NCBI RefSeq assembly: GCF_000368265.1
Contig: NZ_KB851213.1
Location: forward strand, 41,441 to 105,440
Direction: 5' to 3'
DNA length: 64,000 bases
DNA from: Acinetobacter brisouisimilis
Lineage (GTDB): Bacteria > Pseudomonadota > Gammaproteobacteria > Pseudomonadales > Moraxellaceae
Positions 17,291-26,144 of this stretch are shown here, piece after piece (position 1 is the stretch's first letter; each line of letters opens with the position of its first letter). Made by a program: the position numbers and the translations under genes. The notes below the pieces were generated by a model that worked only from the letters and a program-made list of their open reading frames with translations, searched no databases and was not told the DNA's origin.

Positions 17291-17512
17291 GTGTATGGCT
17301 AGTCTTGATTAACTTGTGGAACAAATGCGGAATAATCCCAAGAACATCTGATTTGTTGGTTTACTCAAGGTTTGTAACCCTATTCTAGTGAACCCGCGGT
17401 ATTGAAAAAACACTGTGGCAAGGGATGGTGGGAAAGCAAAGCTAAACCATATCAGGTGAAGCAAGTATTAGCTGCTATTAATAAACTTAAAGCATTGAGA
17501 GGTGTTCGATGG
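17291..17512 (+). pseudogene. Decayed hicA-like toxin gene, locus 1
   Basis: One frame reads EQMRNNPKNI-stop-FVGLLKVCN; after a shift another reads ESKAKPYQVKQVLAAINKLK. These are the two ends of a HicA-type toxin of the group that starts with (V/L)xxMRNNPKNIRFxDLxKVC. The centre, with the catalytic histidine, is missing or scrambled. It ends overlapping the start of the intact hicB-like gene at 17509, the normal hicA-hicB order. Confidence 0.62.
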
Positions 17513-17832
17513 ATAGTAAACGATATACTTACCGTGTTACATGGTCAGTAGAAGATAATCAATACGTTGGCTTATGTGCTGAATTTCCATCATTATCTTG
17601 GCTTGATGCAGATCAATCTAAAGCATTTTCAGGGATTGTTGACCTAGTTGCCGAGGTCGTAGCAGATATGATCAGTAATAAGCAAAAATTACCAACTGCA
17701 CTTTCAGAGAAAAAGTACAGTGGACGCTTTGCTGTACGTGTTCCATCAATGGTTCATCAAAAATTAGCATTGGAAGCAGCAGAACGTGGTGTAAGTATGA
17801 ATCGTTTGGTATCAGCAAAATTAGCGATGTAA
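17509..17832 (+). CDS. hicB: HicB-family antitoxin, locus 1 (orphan)
   Basis: 107 residues. The N-terminal HicB fold reads YTYRVTWSVEDNQYVGLCAE then FPSLSWLDADQSKAFSGIVD. The C-terminal ribbon-helix-helix reads SGRFAVRVPSMVHQKLALEA then RGVSMNRLVSAKL. It would bind HicA toxin and the operator. Its own hicA upstream is broken, so today it may only be a repressor or an immunity gene against HicA from other sources. Confidence 0.85.
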   Translation: MDSKRYTYRVTWSVEDNQYVGLCAEFPSLSWLDADQSKAFSGIVDLVAEVVADMISNKQKLPTALSEKKYSGRFAVRVPSMVHQKLALEAAERGVSMNRLVSAKLAM

Positions 17833-18025
17833 TTATTTCTAATGGACTAGAAATAATAATGACTGGTATGGTACGAACAGGAATAGGTGGTCGTTTTATC
17901 CAGTATTTTGCAATCATGAATCAATAGTTCTCATCATGTAATTTTTCGATGACAGCAAATATTTCAGATAAAATTGTCGAATGATAGGGTGATAGCAATG
18001 CTACTTATCCAAATCTTATTTAAAA

Positions 18026-18055
18026 AAATGGGAGCCAATTACATAGCTCCCATTT
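18026..18055 (-). terminator. Terminator after 18057 gene
   Basis: AAATGGGAGC ... GCTCCCATTT with a run of T on the reverse strand, directly after the reverse-strand stop at 18057. Confidence 0.78.
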
Positions 18056-18056
18056 C

Positions 18057-18359
18057 TTATTTCAGATGTTCTTTATAGTATTGGCTTTTCCGTTTGGAAT
18101 TGTGCTTCCAGCTTTTAGCATACTTATAAACATAAGTTGGAAAATCATCCCAGATATAAGGTAAGCCGGTACCACGGGCAACACGTATTTTGACGGGATA
18201 GTCTTTATATTCAATGCGATGCATGAAATAAAAACTTCTTTCTTGTTGTGTGCTGAACTTTCTAAAAAAGACACTTCTGATTTTTGGATGGCATTTCCAG
18301 AAATAATCATCAGAATGTACTTTTACCGATTGTTGATACTGATATTTCAGTCTTTTCAT
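18057..18359 (-). CDS. Basic hypothetical protein
   Basis: 100 residues rich in Lys, Tyr, Phe and Trp: MKRLKYQYQQSVKVHSDDYF, IRSVFFRKFSTQQERSFYFM, ARGTGLPYIWDDFPTYVYKY. No family recognised. A strong terminator follows and AGGAGGAAA precedes the ATG, so it is a real gene. The basic, aromatic make-up suggests nucleic-acid contact, which is only a guess. Confidence 0.65.
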   Translation of the reverse strand: MKRLKYQYQQSVKVHSDDYFWKCHPKIRSVFFRKFSTQQERSFYFMHRIEYKDYPVKIRVARGTGLPYIWDDFPTYVYKYAKSWKHNSKRKSQYYKEHLK

Positions 18360-18381
18360 TTTTCCTCCTAGGTAACATTAC

Positions 18382-18576
18382 CTAGAAGGGATCCTCCGAA
18401 AAGTAGTTCATGCTTTTAAAATCCTTTAAAAAAATTAAAGATTTGTTCTCAATTATTTCAATAAAATAATGAGAGGGTCCTGATGTCCACAATACTGATC
18501 TAGGATCAAAGTCCTGACATGATGTCAGAGCTTTTTTCTTAAATCCATTCATGGATTCTCTTTTTAATTTATACAC
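18382..18576 (-). CDS. Possible small protein after hicB
   Basis: 64 codons, or 56 from the second Met (MNGFKKKALTSCQDFDPRSV). It overlaps the end of hicB by eight bases. No family seen. It may be a gene co-transcribed with hicB or chance. Confidence 0.28.
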   Translation of the reverse strand: MYKLKRESMNGFKKKALTSCQDFDPRSVLWTSGPSHYFIEIIENKSLIFLKDFKSMNYFSEDPF

Positions 18577-18904
18577 CTAATCGCATGAGTTTTTCTTGAA
18601 TAGCATCGCTCACAAAGGCATTCAGTGAGTGTCCACTTGCCGCTAAAACAGCTTTACGGTGAAGTTCAGGGCTGATACGAACATTAAATGTCCCTTTAAA
18701 AGGTTGATCAGGTTGTTTATTTACTTCAGCACAAGCTTCTAAGTAACCATCTACCGATTGTTGGAATGCAATTTCTAAGGCTTTCAGGGTTTCAGCTGCA
18801 TAAGTCACAAGATCTCGAATAAAGGCTAATTTTCCAAACAGCTCACCAGTCTCAAGATCAGGTTCAATCGTACCTAAATAACCTTTGTATTTTAGATAGC
18901 TCAT
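18569..18904 (-). CDS. hicB: HicB-family antitoxin, locus 2 (orphan)
   Basis: 111 residues: YKGYLGTIEPDLETGELFGK is the HicB-like fold and FNVRISPELHRKAVLAASGH then LNAFVSDAIQEKL is the DNA-binding RHH end. The start overlaps the end of the dead hicA (18901-19149) by the ATGA-type join, normal for hicAB. GGAGAAAC lies before the ATG. As the toxin is dead the protein is an orphan. Confidence 0.88.
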   Translation of the reverse strand: MSYLKYKGYLGTIEPDLETGELFGKLAFIRDLVTYAAETLKALEIAFQQSVDGYLEACAEVNKQPDQPFKGTFNVRISPELHRKAVLAASGHSLNAFVSDAIQEKLMRLGV

Positions 18905-19149
18905 AAAAGTTTCTCCTGTTTGAGGGCATGTTTGACTGCTTTTAAAGCCCCACCTTTAATTTCATTCTCAGGATGAGGGCGGTGCAGCAAAATCATATGT
19001 TAAGTTTAAACATTAAAGAAATGAACACGAGATCCTGCCATCTCAAACTTTTCATAACCGAGTTGAGTCAGTAAAACCACTCAATCCCTATATGGAAATG
19101 TACTTTTAGCATTTGCTAACTTTCCCAGTAATTTTTCGGTTTTACCCAT
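18901..19149 (-). pseudogene. hicA: hicA toxin gene with premature stops, locus 2
   Basis: The full 83-codon frame is preserved: MGKTEKLLGKLANAKSTFPY, VVLLTQLGYEKFEMAGSRVH, then MILLHRPHPENEIKGGALKA and VKHALKQEKLL. Three codons inside are stops (one after PYRD, two after FFNV). Length and frame are otherwise right, so this is a recently silenced HicA mRNA-interferase. The ending overlaps hicB. Confidence 0.85.
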
Positions 19150-19390
19150 AACATTACCCTGACTTTATGCAACTAAATATAGTTGCAATGCTGTTAAAAT
19201 TTATCCCAAGGTTTATCCGCAGAAATTGTGGATAATTTTATGAATTGAGGCTTTTAATTATTATGGAAACTTAATTAAGTTATTGAATTTTATTATTTAG
19301 AATTAATTTACCATAATAACCGCTGTATTAAATGAGAAGTCTTAAACCCTTTTATCTATCCAGTACTTCATTCGGTTTCTGTTCCAACTC

Positions 19391-19440
19391 TCAATTTTGA
19401 ACTGCTCCCAGTATCCTAGACATGAGGCAACCTCAAATGC
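19391..19440. mobile_element. IS3-type terminal fragment (end B)
   Basis: TGAACTGCTCCCAGTATCCT and AGACATGAGGCAACCTCAAA form the same IS end as at 6234 and 59037. No transposase follows. Confidence 0.45.
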
Positions 19441-19584
19441 TTCTGGACTCATGCCATTGAAATGCGAATGCAGCCTAATTTGATTTGATTTTCATTTTTT
19501 CGTTTTTTAGAACTAAATAATTCCTCTTTGATAGCACTCTCTCGGATCTCAAATGCTAAAAAAGAGGAACGACAGTTTATAAAT

Positions 19585-19830
19585 TTAATCGTCAAAGCTG
19601 AAGAAATTCTCTGGGAAACAAGAGATGAAGGCTTTTCTAATATCACTATATTCACCTTCTGGATTTCCTTCTAAATAACGTCGAGTCCAAATAAGGGTTG
19701 CTTCATAATCATTAAAGCTTTGGTCAAGTTGCAAAAAAAGCCAAAGTTCATGGGCTTTTTGAATGAAAAAGTCATTTATGATCATGAGGCCTATTGAATC
19801 TGCTGTAACTGTATCAGGGTATGAGTACAT
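19585..19830 (-). CDS. Uncharacterised small acidic protein, module B
   Basis: 81 residues, acidic. FNDYEATLIWTRRYLEGNPE then FISCFPENFF aligns with the second half of the module A protein at 10654-10908. The gene is divergent from the HTH gene at 19977, with a large perfect inverted repeat between them. No known family is recognised. Two copies of a divergent HTH/small-protein pair make this a likely functional module. Confidence 0.65.
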   Translation of the reverse strand: MYSYPDTVTADSIGLMIINDFFIQKAHELWLFLQLDQSFNDYEATLIWTRRYLEGNPEGEYSDIRKAFISCFPENFFSFDD

Positions 19831-19889
19831 ATCATTTTTCTCTTACTTAAATAAAGATCAAGACAGTATGTTTTGACTAACTTAAGTTA

Positions 19890-19932
19890 TAACACATAAA
19901 TAATGTGTATGACACATTATTTATGTGTTATT
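19890..19932. promoter_or_regulatory. Large perfect inverted repeat between module B genes
   Basis: Arms of 19 bp around a 5-bp centre. The core arm is AACACATAAATAATGTG (19892-19908) and its inverse is 19914-19930. It is AT-rich with no T-run after it. Midway between divergent starts (19830 and 19977), it is almost surely an operator or a paired promoter for the HTH protein. The whole could also form a cruciform. Confidence 0.72.
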
Positions 19933-19976
19933 TGTAAAATTATGGCATATGTTATAATTTAAGACCAAGAAATTTT

Positions 19977-20213
19977 GTGCTCATTACTATGCCTTATGAA
20001 GAATTTCAAAGACTTATCGGTAAGTCAGGTCTTTCAATTAAAGAATTTGCTACATTATTGGAAATGAATCCTAATTCCATAACAAACTATAAAAAAGTTG
20101 GGAAAGTACCAAAACATATTGCTGTCATTGTTTATTTACTCTCGACAATGAAGGATGATGGTGTGGATTTTTATCCTATTTTTGAAAAAATTAAGTCATA
20201 TTCACAAGAATAA
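19977..20213 (+). CDS. HTH regulator, module B
   Basis: About 74-78 residues. GLSIKEFATLLEMNPNSITN then YKKVGKVPKHIAVIVYLLST is a Cro/C1-like helix-turn-helix. A GTG start gives MLITMPYEEF; the ATG four codons on (MPYEEFQRL) is equally likely. It is divergent from the 19585-19830 gene with the big inverted repeat between. It is not similar to the module A HTH, so the small ORF has paired with two kinds of repressor. Confidence 0.78.
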   Translation: MLITMPYEEFQRLIGKSGLSIKEFATLLEMNPNSITNYKKVGKVPKHIAVIVYLLSTMKDDGVDFYPIFEKIKSYSQE

Positions 20214-20290
20214 AATACTCATTCTTTGAGTGTTATACGCTGTTGAGTGGATGTTTTTTCTTTTTATCAATTTTCATAAAGGCTTGTATT

Positions 20291-20482
20291 ATGGCTATAG
20301 AAAACCGTGTAAATCGTCGTAATCACACTGAACTTAGAGATGTTAAAGGGGTAAACTTTGACGTTAAAAAAATCAAAAAAGGTTTAAGTTCTGAAGTTAT
20401 TGATGTCCCTAAACATCAAAGCATTGAGCAAACAGCTACATGGCTATCGGAAATGATAGAAAAAAGAAAGGCTAAAGCTTAG
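20291..20482 (+). CDS. Small hypothetical protein downstream of module B HTH
   Basis: 63 residues from ATG 20291: MAIENRVNRRNHTELRDVKG, VNFDVKKIKKGLSSEVIDVP, ending EKRKAKA. Very basic at both ends, no family seen. It lies 77 bp after the HTH gene and may be its operon partner. A start further upstream (20243) would add a hydrophobic leader that looks accidental. Confidence 0.5.
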   Translation: MAIENRVNRRNHTELRDVKGVNFDVKKIKKGLSSEVIDVPKHQSIEQTATWLSEMIEKRKAKA

Positions 20483-20584
20483 ATGGTTATATGTGTCTAG
20501 AATTTTGGTGGTAGTCCAACCGCCCATTAAGAAAACTGCAAAAGCGCATCTTCTAAAAGCGGACATTTTAATTGATGAATAACA

Positions 20585-20609
20585 GAGAGCCTAAAGCTCT
20601 CGTTTTTTT
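20585..20609 (+). terminator. Rho-independent terminator
   Basis: GAGAGC-CTAAA-GCTCTC then G and seven Ts. It ends the 19977-20482 transcript. Confidence 0.8.
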
Positions 20610-20657
20610 ATTCCATAACTGTTAAAATTCTTATACGCCATTGACGTACTTAAACCT

Positions 20658-20978
20658 ATGTTATTCATTGAAACCAGTATTTTTACCAAGCAAATCAAAG
20701 AGCTTGTGAGTGATGAAGAGTATCGTCAGCTCCAGCAAGATCTCTTGGTACAACCTGATAAGGGCGACTTAATTAAGAATGGTGGTGGAATTCGAAAAGT
20801 ACGTTGTGCTCAGGGCAATAAAGGCAAAAGTGGTGGTATTCGTGTGATCTATTATTGGGTTACCGAAGATGATCAGATCTTTTTTCTGGTGGCTTATCCA
20901 AAGTCTGTGAAAGATAATCTGACAGACAAAGAAACTTCGATCCTGTGTCAATTAGTGAAGGAGCAATTTCATGGATAA
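20658..20978 (+). CDS. higB: RelE/HigB-type toxin
   Basis: 106 residues: MLFIETSIFTKQIKELVSDE, GGGIRKVRCAQGNKGKSGGI, RVIYYWVTEDDQIFFLVAYP. This is the RelE/HigB-like endoribonuclease fold of the group found before an XRE antitoxin (HigB2/NadS type). Lys/Arg and Tyr residues in KVRC and RVIYYW are where active residues sit. It overlaps the antitoxin start by 8 bp. It appears intact. Confidence 0.88.
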   Translation: MLFIETSIFTKQIKELVSDEEYRQLQQDLLVQPDKGDLIKNGGGIRKVRCAQGNKGKSGGIRVIYYWVTEDDQIFFLVAYPKSVKDNLTDKETSILCQLVKEQFHG

Positions 20979-21243
20979 CAACTTATTTGATGACCTAGTT
21001 GCTTCAATTAAAGAAGCTGGAGCTATCAAACGTAAAGAGGTTAAAGCAAGTCGAGTCACAGAGCTTGAATTACCAGATATTAAAGAAGTACGTGAAAAAA
21101 CAGGCTTAACTCAGGCTGAATTTGCCGCACGTTTGCATATCAGCGCGAGAACCCTACAAAACTGGGAGCAAGGCCGTCGCTATCCGACTGGTCCTGCAGC
21201 GACTTTAATTCGTATTCTTGATGCTCATCCGACTCTAATTTAA
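20971..21243 (+). CDS. higA: HigA/NadS-type antitoxin, XRE family
   Basis: 90 residues. An N-terminal toxin-binding part (NLFDDLVASIKEAGAIKRKE) is followed by an HTH: IKEVREKTGLTQAEFAARLH then ISARTLQNWEQGRRYPTGPA. It neutralises the upstream HigB and represses the operon. Toxin-first order is normal for this type. A strong terminator follows. Confidence 0.88.
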   Translation: MDNNLFDDLVASIKEAGAIKRKEVKASRVTELELPDIKEVREKTGLTQAEFAARLHISARTLQNWEQGRRYPTGPAATLIRILDAHPTLI

Positions 21244-21257
21244 AAAGTTTAGATAAT

Positions 21258-21288
21258 AAAAAACCTCGGCATCCTGCCGAGGTTTTTT
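21258..21288. terminator. Bidirectional terminator after higBA
   Basis: AAAAAACCTCGGC-ATCCT-GCCGAGGTTTTTT: a strong stem with flanking A and T runs. Confidence 0.88.
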
Positions 21289-21409
21289 ATATGAGGTGAT
21301 TAAGCATGACTCCTGTCTTGCTTCACAGTCCTGATGTATGAATGTCTTATATTTGTTTTATATTCCAGAACATCCTGTTACTGTATGGCTTCATCATAAG
21401 TAAATAAAA

Positions 21410-23908
21410 ATGCACTTATTGCTGTTGTTAGGTAAAAATGTGATCCGTAAAATTATTCGAACCAGTTTTTTAGGTAAGTTCTTTAGTCCAATTCGTCAGA
21501 TGATTGTGACAACAGACTATGTAGAAGTTCAGTATAAGAATCAGGAAACACGTCAATTTTCCTATCAACAGAGTCAGGGGATTGCCCAGCGTCAACAAGG
21601 TTTCTGGGGATCCCGATTTTCATGGCATGTTGCAGGGCAACTTTTAGACTATTCCTTATTAAATCAGGAAGATTTAAACGATTGCTTTGAGCAAATTGTT
21701 CAGGCGAGTACAGTTGCTCTAAATCAGAATCTCGTTCAATCCCTGAAAAATTTTCAAACACTGGCCGTACAGCAATATTTACGTGAATCCAGTCTAGCGA
21801 CTTTGCAGGACACACTTGTTCCATTACTGCAAAATTATGTGACGTCTCAGTCCATTTGGCAGAAACAGCTTCACCCAGAAATGCTGCAACAACTGGATCA
21901 GATGCTGAGCTATCTGCCTTTAGATCAAGGCAAGTCTGTTCTCCGTCAGCAATATGAACAGCAGCAGTTGCAGCAACGCCAAAGCTTCTTTGAACATATT
22001 GAGTCAAATCCACTCACTGAACAGCAACGTCTGGCAGTGATTCGCAATGATGATCGTAATCTGGTTTTGGCCGCTGCAGGAACAGGCAAGACATCAGTTA
22101 TGGTGGCAAAGGCACTGGATTTGATTGATTCTGGCCTAGCCCGTCGCCATGAGATTTTAATTCTGGCCTATAACAATGCTGCAGCAAAAGAATTAAGAGA
22201 ACGCTTGCAAAAGCGCAGTCAAAGTTGTGGTATTGCCCCGGAAGATTGTCCTGAAGTCATGACTTTCCATGCTCTAGGACGCAGTATTCTACAGCAAGAA
22301 AAAAGCTCAACCCATTTATCAGTTTTTACAGAAGATCCGACCAAATTAGAAATCTGGATGACTGAATGGCTGAGCAACTATATCCAATCTGATCCAGATG
22401 GGCTCAGCCGCTTTATTGAATTAAGTTACCAGCCCGTCAATGCCTTCGATTTTAAAACGAAAGCGGAGTATGACCGCTATGTGCGTGATCATGAATATCG
22501 TACTTTGCAAGGTGAACGGGTACGAGGTTATCAGGAACTCCTGATTGCCAACTGGTTATTTCTGCATGGGATTACGTATCAGTATGAAGCGCCTTATATC
22601 ACCAAACGACGGATTGAACTCGGATTCGACTATCGCCCAGACTTTTATTTAACGGATGCAAAGGTTTATCTGGAACACTTTGGTATTGACCGGCAAGGGA
22701 AAACTCGGGTTGATATTCCATCACAAGAATACAATGCCATTATTCGAAAGAAACGTGAGTTACATCAAAGCTGCGGCACCACTTTATTAGAAACCTATCA
22801 CTATGATTGGACCGAGAATCGACTCGAGAAGCGCTTAGCTCAATTGATGCAGCAACAGCAGATACCAGTGACTCAGAAATCGGCTCAGGAAATCTTTGAT
22901 GTGCTGAATCAAGCTGGCATGATCAGTAGCACCGCCAAGCGCTACGTCAAGAGTCTGGCTGCGATTCGGGTTGAACGTCTAGACCGAGCTGCTATTTTAA
23001 AACGCTTACAACAACAAAATATCGCCTTTGCCGGGCGTTACGCTGATCTGCTGGATCAAATTCATCAAGCCTACTGCAAGAAACTGCAAGATGATTGCAG
23101 CATTGATTTTGATGACATGATTCTTCAGGCAACCGACCTGATTCAACCTGATGCTTTTCACCCACAATGGAAACATATTTTGGTGGATGAGTTTCAAGAC
23201 ATTTCCATGGCACGGATGCAACTGTTGCAGGCATTAATCCAACAAGGTCCATCGCCTATTCTGACTGTGGTTGGAGATGACTGGCAGTCGATTTATCGCT
23301 TCTCAGGTGGAAAACTTGAACTCACCACACGTTTTTCAGATCTAGTCGGCTCCCATTCCTTGACCAAACTGGAAAAGACCTATCGTTACAACAACAGTAT
23401 TGCCTTAACTGCAGGGCGTTTTGTGATGCAAAACCCGGAGCAGTATCAAAAAAATGTCGTGACGGCAGCTCAGGTTGAACAATCAGCCGTGTATTTGCTG
23501 GATAGCCATACAACCGATAATCAGACATTAGAAGATCAGGTGGTTCAACTGATCAGAGAGATCAGACAGGAAAATACCACGGCATCAATTGCCGTCCTGG
23601 CACGATATCGCTATTTGCTGGATAACGTCAAAGGGCGAGTACGGTCAACATACTCTAATATTGCTTACTGAACCTTTCATGGCTCCAAAGGTCTGGAAGC
23701 AGATTACTGTATCTTGATTGGATTTTTTCAGGGGAAAACCGGTTTTCCCAATCAGAACAAAGAAGATGCTGTGGTGGATGCATTGCTTCCTGCTTTGGAT
23801 AATGATCGATGTAAATTCTTTGAGTTTCGTGCAGCCCATGATGTTGATGTACATCATAGACCAGACATTTTTATTGGTGAGAATACAGACACTTTAAATG
23901 GTTTCTAA
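21410..23908 (+). pseudogene. UvrD/HelD-like superfamily 1 helicase, interrupted and truncated
   Basis: A 753-codon frame holds an SF1A helicase: Walker A AAAGTGKTSVM near 224, ILILAYNNAAAKELRERLQ, Walker B ILVDEFQDISM near 598, and GDDWQSIYRFSGG near 626. A TGA at 23669-23671 ends it. The same frame then carries on with TFHGSKGLEADYCILIGFFQ (motif V) up to 23908. The final motif VI (VALTRAK-like) is missing. So the gene has one nonsense codon and has lost its 3' end, 8 bp before the pdif site at 23916. An N-terminal part plus a nuclease-like middle (about 370-450) matches DNA helicase IV relatives. Confidence 0.78.
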
Positions 23909-23915
23909 CAAATAC

Positions 23916-23943
23916 ATTTCGTATAACACCCATTATGTTAAAT
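23916..23943 (+). other. pdif site (XerC/XerD), orientation C-D
   Basis: XerC-like half ATTTCGTATAA, spacer CACCCA, XerD-like half TTATGTTAAAT. This is an essentially perfect match to Acinetobacter plasmid dif sites. It abuts the truncated helicase and starts the rmuC cassette. Confidence 0.9.
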
Positions 23944-24086
23944 AAGGGGATTTTTTACTTTTAAAATCGGTTAATTTTTGAGAGTATTCTCTCAAAATAT
24001 TAAGTCTCCGATAAACCCAGTACGATTCACTCTCAACATTCACCAGTATTCTGAAGGCTATGGTAACTTGGGAGAGTTAAGAATAT

Positions 24087-25718
24087 TTATTCTAAGACAT
24101 GTTGATATTCAATTTCTAAGTTTGCTTTTTCTAAAAGTTCCGTAGGAAATTCTCCTTGAATTGAAGGAGCTAATGCTTTGAAATCACTAACTTGTTTAAC
24201 TAAATTTCCACGACCACTAATAAGTTGATTTTCTGATTTTTGATAACTGTCATTTGCTTTATCTAAATGCTTTTTAATATCTTGGAAGCTATTTAAAAAA
24301 TTACGTAATTTTTGAAAAACATCATCTGCTTTATTTGCTAATGCAGCAGTATGTTTATTTTGATCTTCAAATCGCCATAATTGACGAATTATATTTAAAC
24401 TGGTTAATAACGTGGTTGGAGTTGCAACTAGAATATTTTTTTCTAATGCTTTTTGAAAAATAGTTTCATCCCCTTTTAATGCTTCAACGAAAGCCGATTC
24501 TATAGGGATAAACATAAAGACAAGTTCCGGAGAGTTAAAGTCTTTTATATTGTGATATTCCTTAGATGCTAGTTCATTGATGCGATCTGAAACCGCTTTA
24601 ACATGAGCCATTAAAGCTATTTTACGATCTTGTTCATTTTCAGAATTAACATATTGTGTATAAGCATTTAAAGAAACTTTTGAATCAATAATTAAATGTT
24701 TACCTTGAGGTAGATATACAACGACATCTGGTCGTAATCTCCCATTTTCTTGAGTTACAGATACTTCTCTTTTAAAGTCTTTTCCTAATTGAAGACCAGA
24801 TCGTTCTAGAACATTTTCTAGTATTAATTCGCCCCAACTACCTTGCATTTTCTTTTGACCTTTTAATGCCGTTGCTAGTTGATGAGCTTCTTCCGTAATT
24901 TGTTTATTTAATTCTTTAAGTTGTAAAAGTTCTTGTTTTAATTCTCCTTGTTGCTGTGTTTCACGATGATGAATATCATGAACTTCTTTTTTAAAATTAT
25001 CTATTGATTGCTGAAAAGGGTTAATAACTGCAGAAATACCTATCTTACTTGTTTCTTGTAGCGCAATAGATTTTGCATCTAAAATATCATTTGCTAGAGC
25101 CTTAAATTGAATACTAAATTCTTCTTTTTGCTTATTAAAATTATAAATTTGCTCAGAAAAATTTTTCTCTCTTTCTTCTAATGATGTTTTTAATATTGAA
25201 AATTGTTTAGATAATTCCAAATAAGCATTAGATTTTTGATCTAATGTTGCTTTTTCTAAAGCAACTTGTTTTTTCAGATCATTATTTTGTATTATTAACG
25301 TATCAAATTTTTCTTTATTCTGTTGATCTATTATAGCTATTTGATCTATATAAGATTGTCTAGAATTTTCCAAAGTTGCTTTTAGCCCACTAAAATCCTG
25401 CTCTAGTTGGCTTTTACTTTCTTTTAACTCATTATTTTCAGTTATTATTTTTGATAATTCGAATTTTACATCAGCTAATACTTTTTCTCTTTCATTCAAT
25501 TCTGTTGCTATACGTTGTTGTAAAATATCATTTTTATGTGATTTTGATATAGAATCCTCTAACTGTTGCTTTAGTAAAGGAATTTCTAATATTTGGTTTT
25601 CTAAATTCTTGATTTGAATTTCTAATCCTGTATTCTTTTTACTAGAAATTAATTTTGAAATACAAAAACCTAATACTAGACAAATAATACAAACTACAAA
25701 TACGATAACAATTTCCAC
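24087..25718 (-). CDS. rmuC: RmuC-family DNA recombination protein
   Basis: 543 residues. A single N-terminal membrane segment (MEIVIVFVVCIICLVLGFCI) is followed by about 200 residues of coiled coil and then the RmuC domain from about residue 225. Landmarks are GSWGELILENVLERSGLQLG, LRPDVVVYLPQGKHLIIDSK and LVFMFIPIESAFVEALKGDE. The PD-(D/E)xK-like residues are in RPDVV and IDSKVS. RmuC limits inversions at short inverted repeats and is seen in some defence settings. GTG start with AAGAAGG before it. It is the only gene between pdif sites at 23916 and 25894. Confidence 0.92.
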   Translation of the reverse strand: MEIVIVFVVCIICLVLGFCISKLISSKKNTGLEIQIKNLENQILEIPLLKQQLEDSISKSHKNDILQQRIATELNEREKVLADVKFELSKIITENNELKESKSQLEQDFSGLKATLENSRQSYIDQIAIIDQQNKEKFDTLIIQNNDLKKQVALEKATLDQKSNAYLELSKQFSILKTSLEEREKNFSEQIYNFNKQKEEFSIQFKALANDILDAKSIALQETSKIGISAVINPFQQSIDNFKKEVHDIHHRETQQQGELKQELLQLKELNKQITEEAHQLATALKGQKKMQGSWGELILENVLERSGLQLGKDFKREVSVTQENGRLRPDVVVYLPQGKHLIIDSKVSLNAYTQYVNSENEQDRKIALMAHVKAVSDRINELASKEYHNIKDFNSPELVFMFIPIESAFVEALKGDETIFQKALEKNILVATPTTLLTSLNIIRQLWRFEDQNKHTAALANKADDVFQKLRNFLNSFQDIKKHLDKANDSYQKSENQLISGRGNLVKQVSDFKALAPSIQGEFPTELLEKANLEIEYQHVLE

Positions 25719-25880
25719 TTTTTGTACCTTCTTAATATTATTGAATAAATAATAACTTATTGATTAGGAAATAAAAAGAAAGGAATACTTAAAACTTTTT
25801 ATCAGATGTTTTTTAATTTAACGAATAATGTAATCAGAGAGATAAACTACAAATTCCCAAGAGTTTATGGCGAGAATAAT

Positions 25881-26017
25881 GAAGAATTTCTAAAATTACC
25901 ATAATACACCTTATATGAAATCTCTTGTTTTATTCTTTTTAATTCAATATCTTATACAAAACCTTTGCAGAACTCAACGCACGGCAATGGCTTTTATGTG
26001 AATCATTACGTTCCACG
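25881..26017 (+). repeat. 137-bp direct repeat, copy 1 (holds a pdif site)
   Basis: Starts GAAGAATTTCTAAAATTACC and ends CGTTCCACG. The same stretch with some differences occurs at 40430-40566 in the same orientation. Both include a pdif site in D-C orientation and the same flank (CTTGTTTTATTCTTTTTAAT). The two copies could recombine. Confidence 0.8.
25894..25921 (-). other. pdif site, orientation D-C
   Basis: XerD-like half AATTACCATAA (2 mismatches to ATTTAACATAA), spacer TACACC, XerC-like half TTATATGAAAT (1 mismatch). Its opposite orientation to the site at 23916 is the usual arrangement around a pdif cassette. Confidence 0.75.
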
Positions 26018-26144
26018 GTTTTGAAAATATCTACAAAATCGATGGTATTCAAGATGGTTATGTGTTAATAGAGTTTTGTTAGTTATTGATATACAGTTAT
26101 TTATTGAAAGTTTAAATATTTTCAATCGATTAAGGGATTGTTGA

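Noticed and set aside
21483..22013. 176-codon reverse ORF inside the helicase gene
   Set aside because: Antisense to a clear helicase domain; codon shadow.
24087..25718. rmuC as part of a phage-defence island
   Set aside because: No other defence genes adjoin it; it is alone between pdif sites, so this is kept only as a remark.
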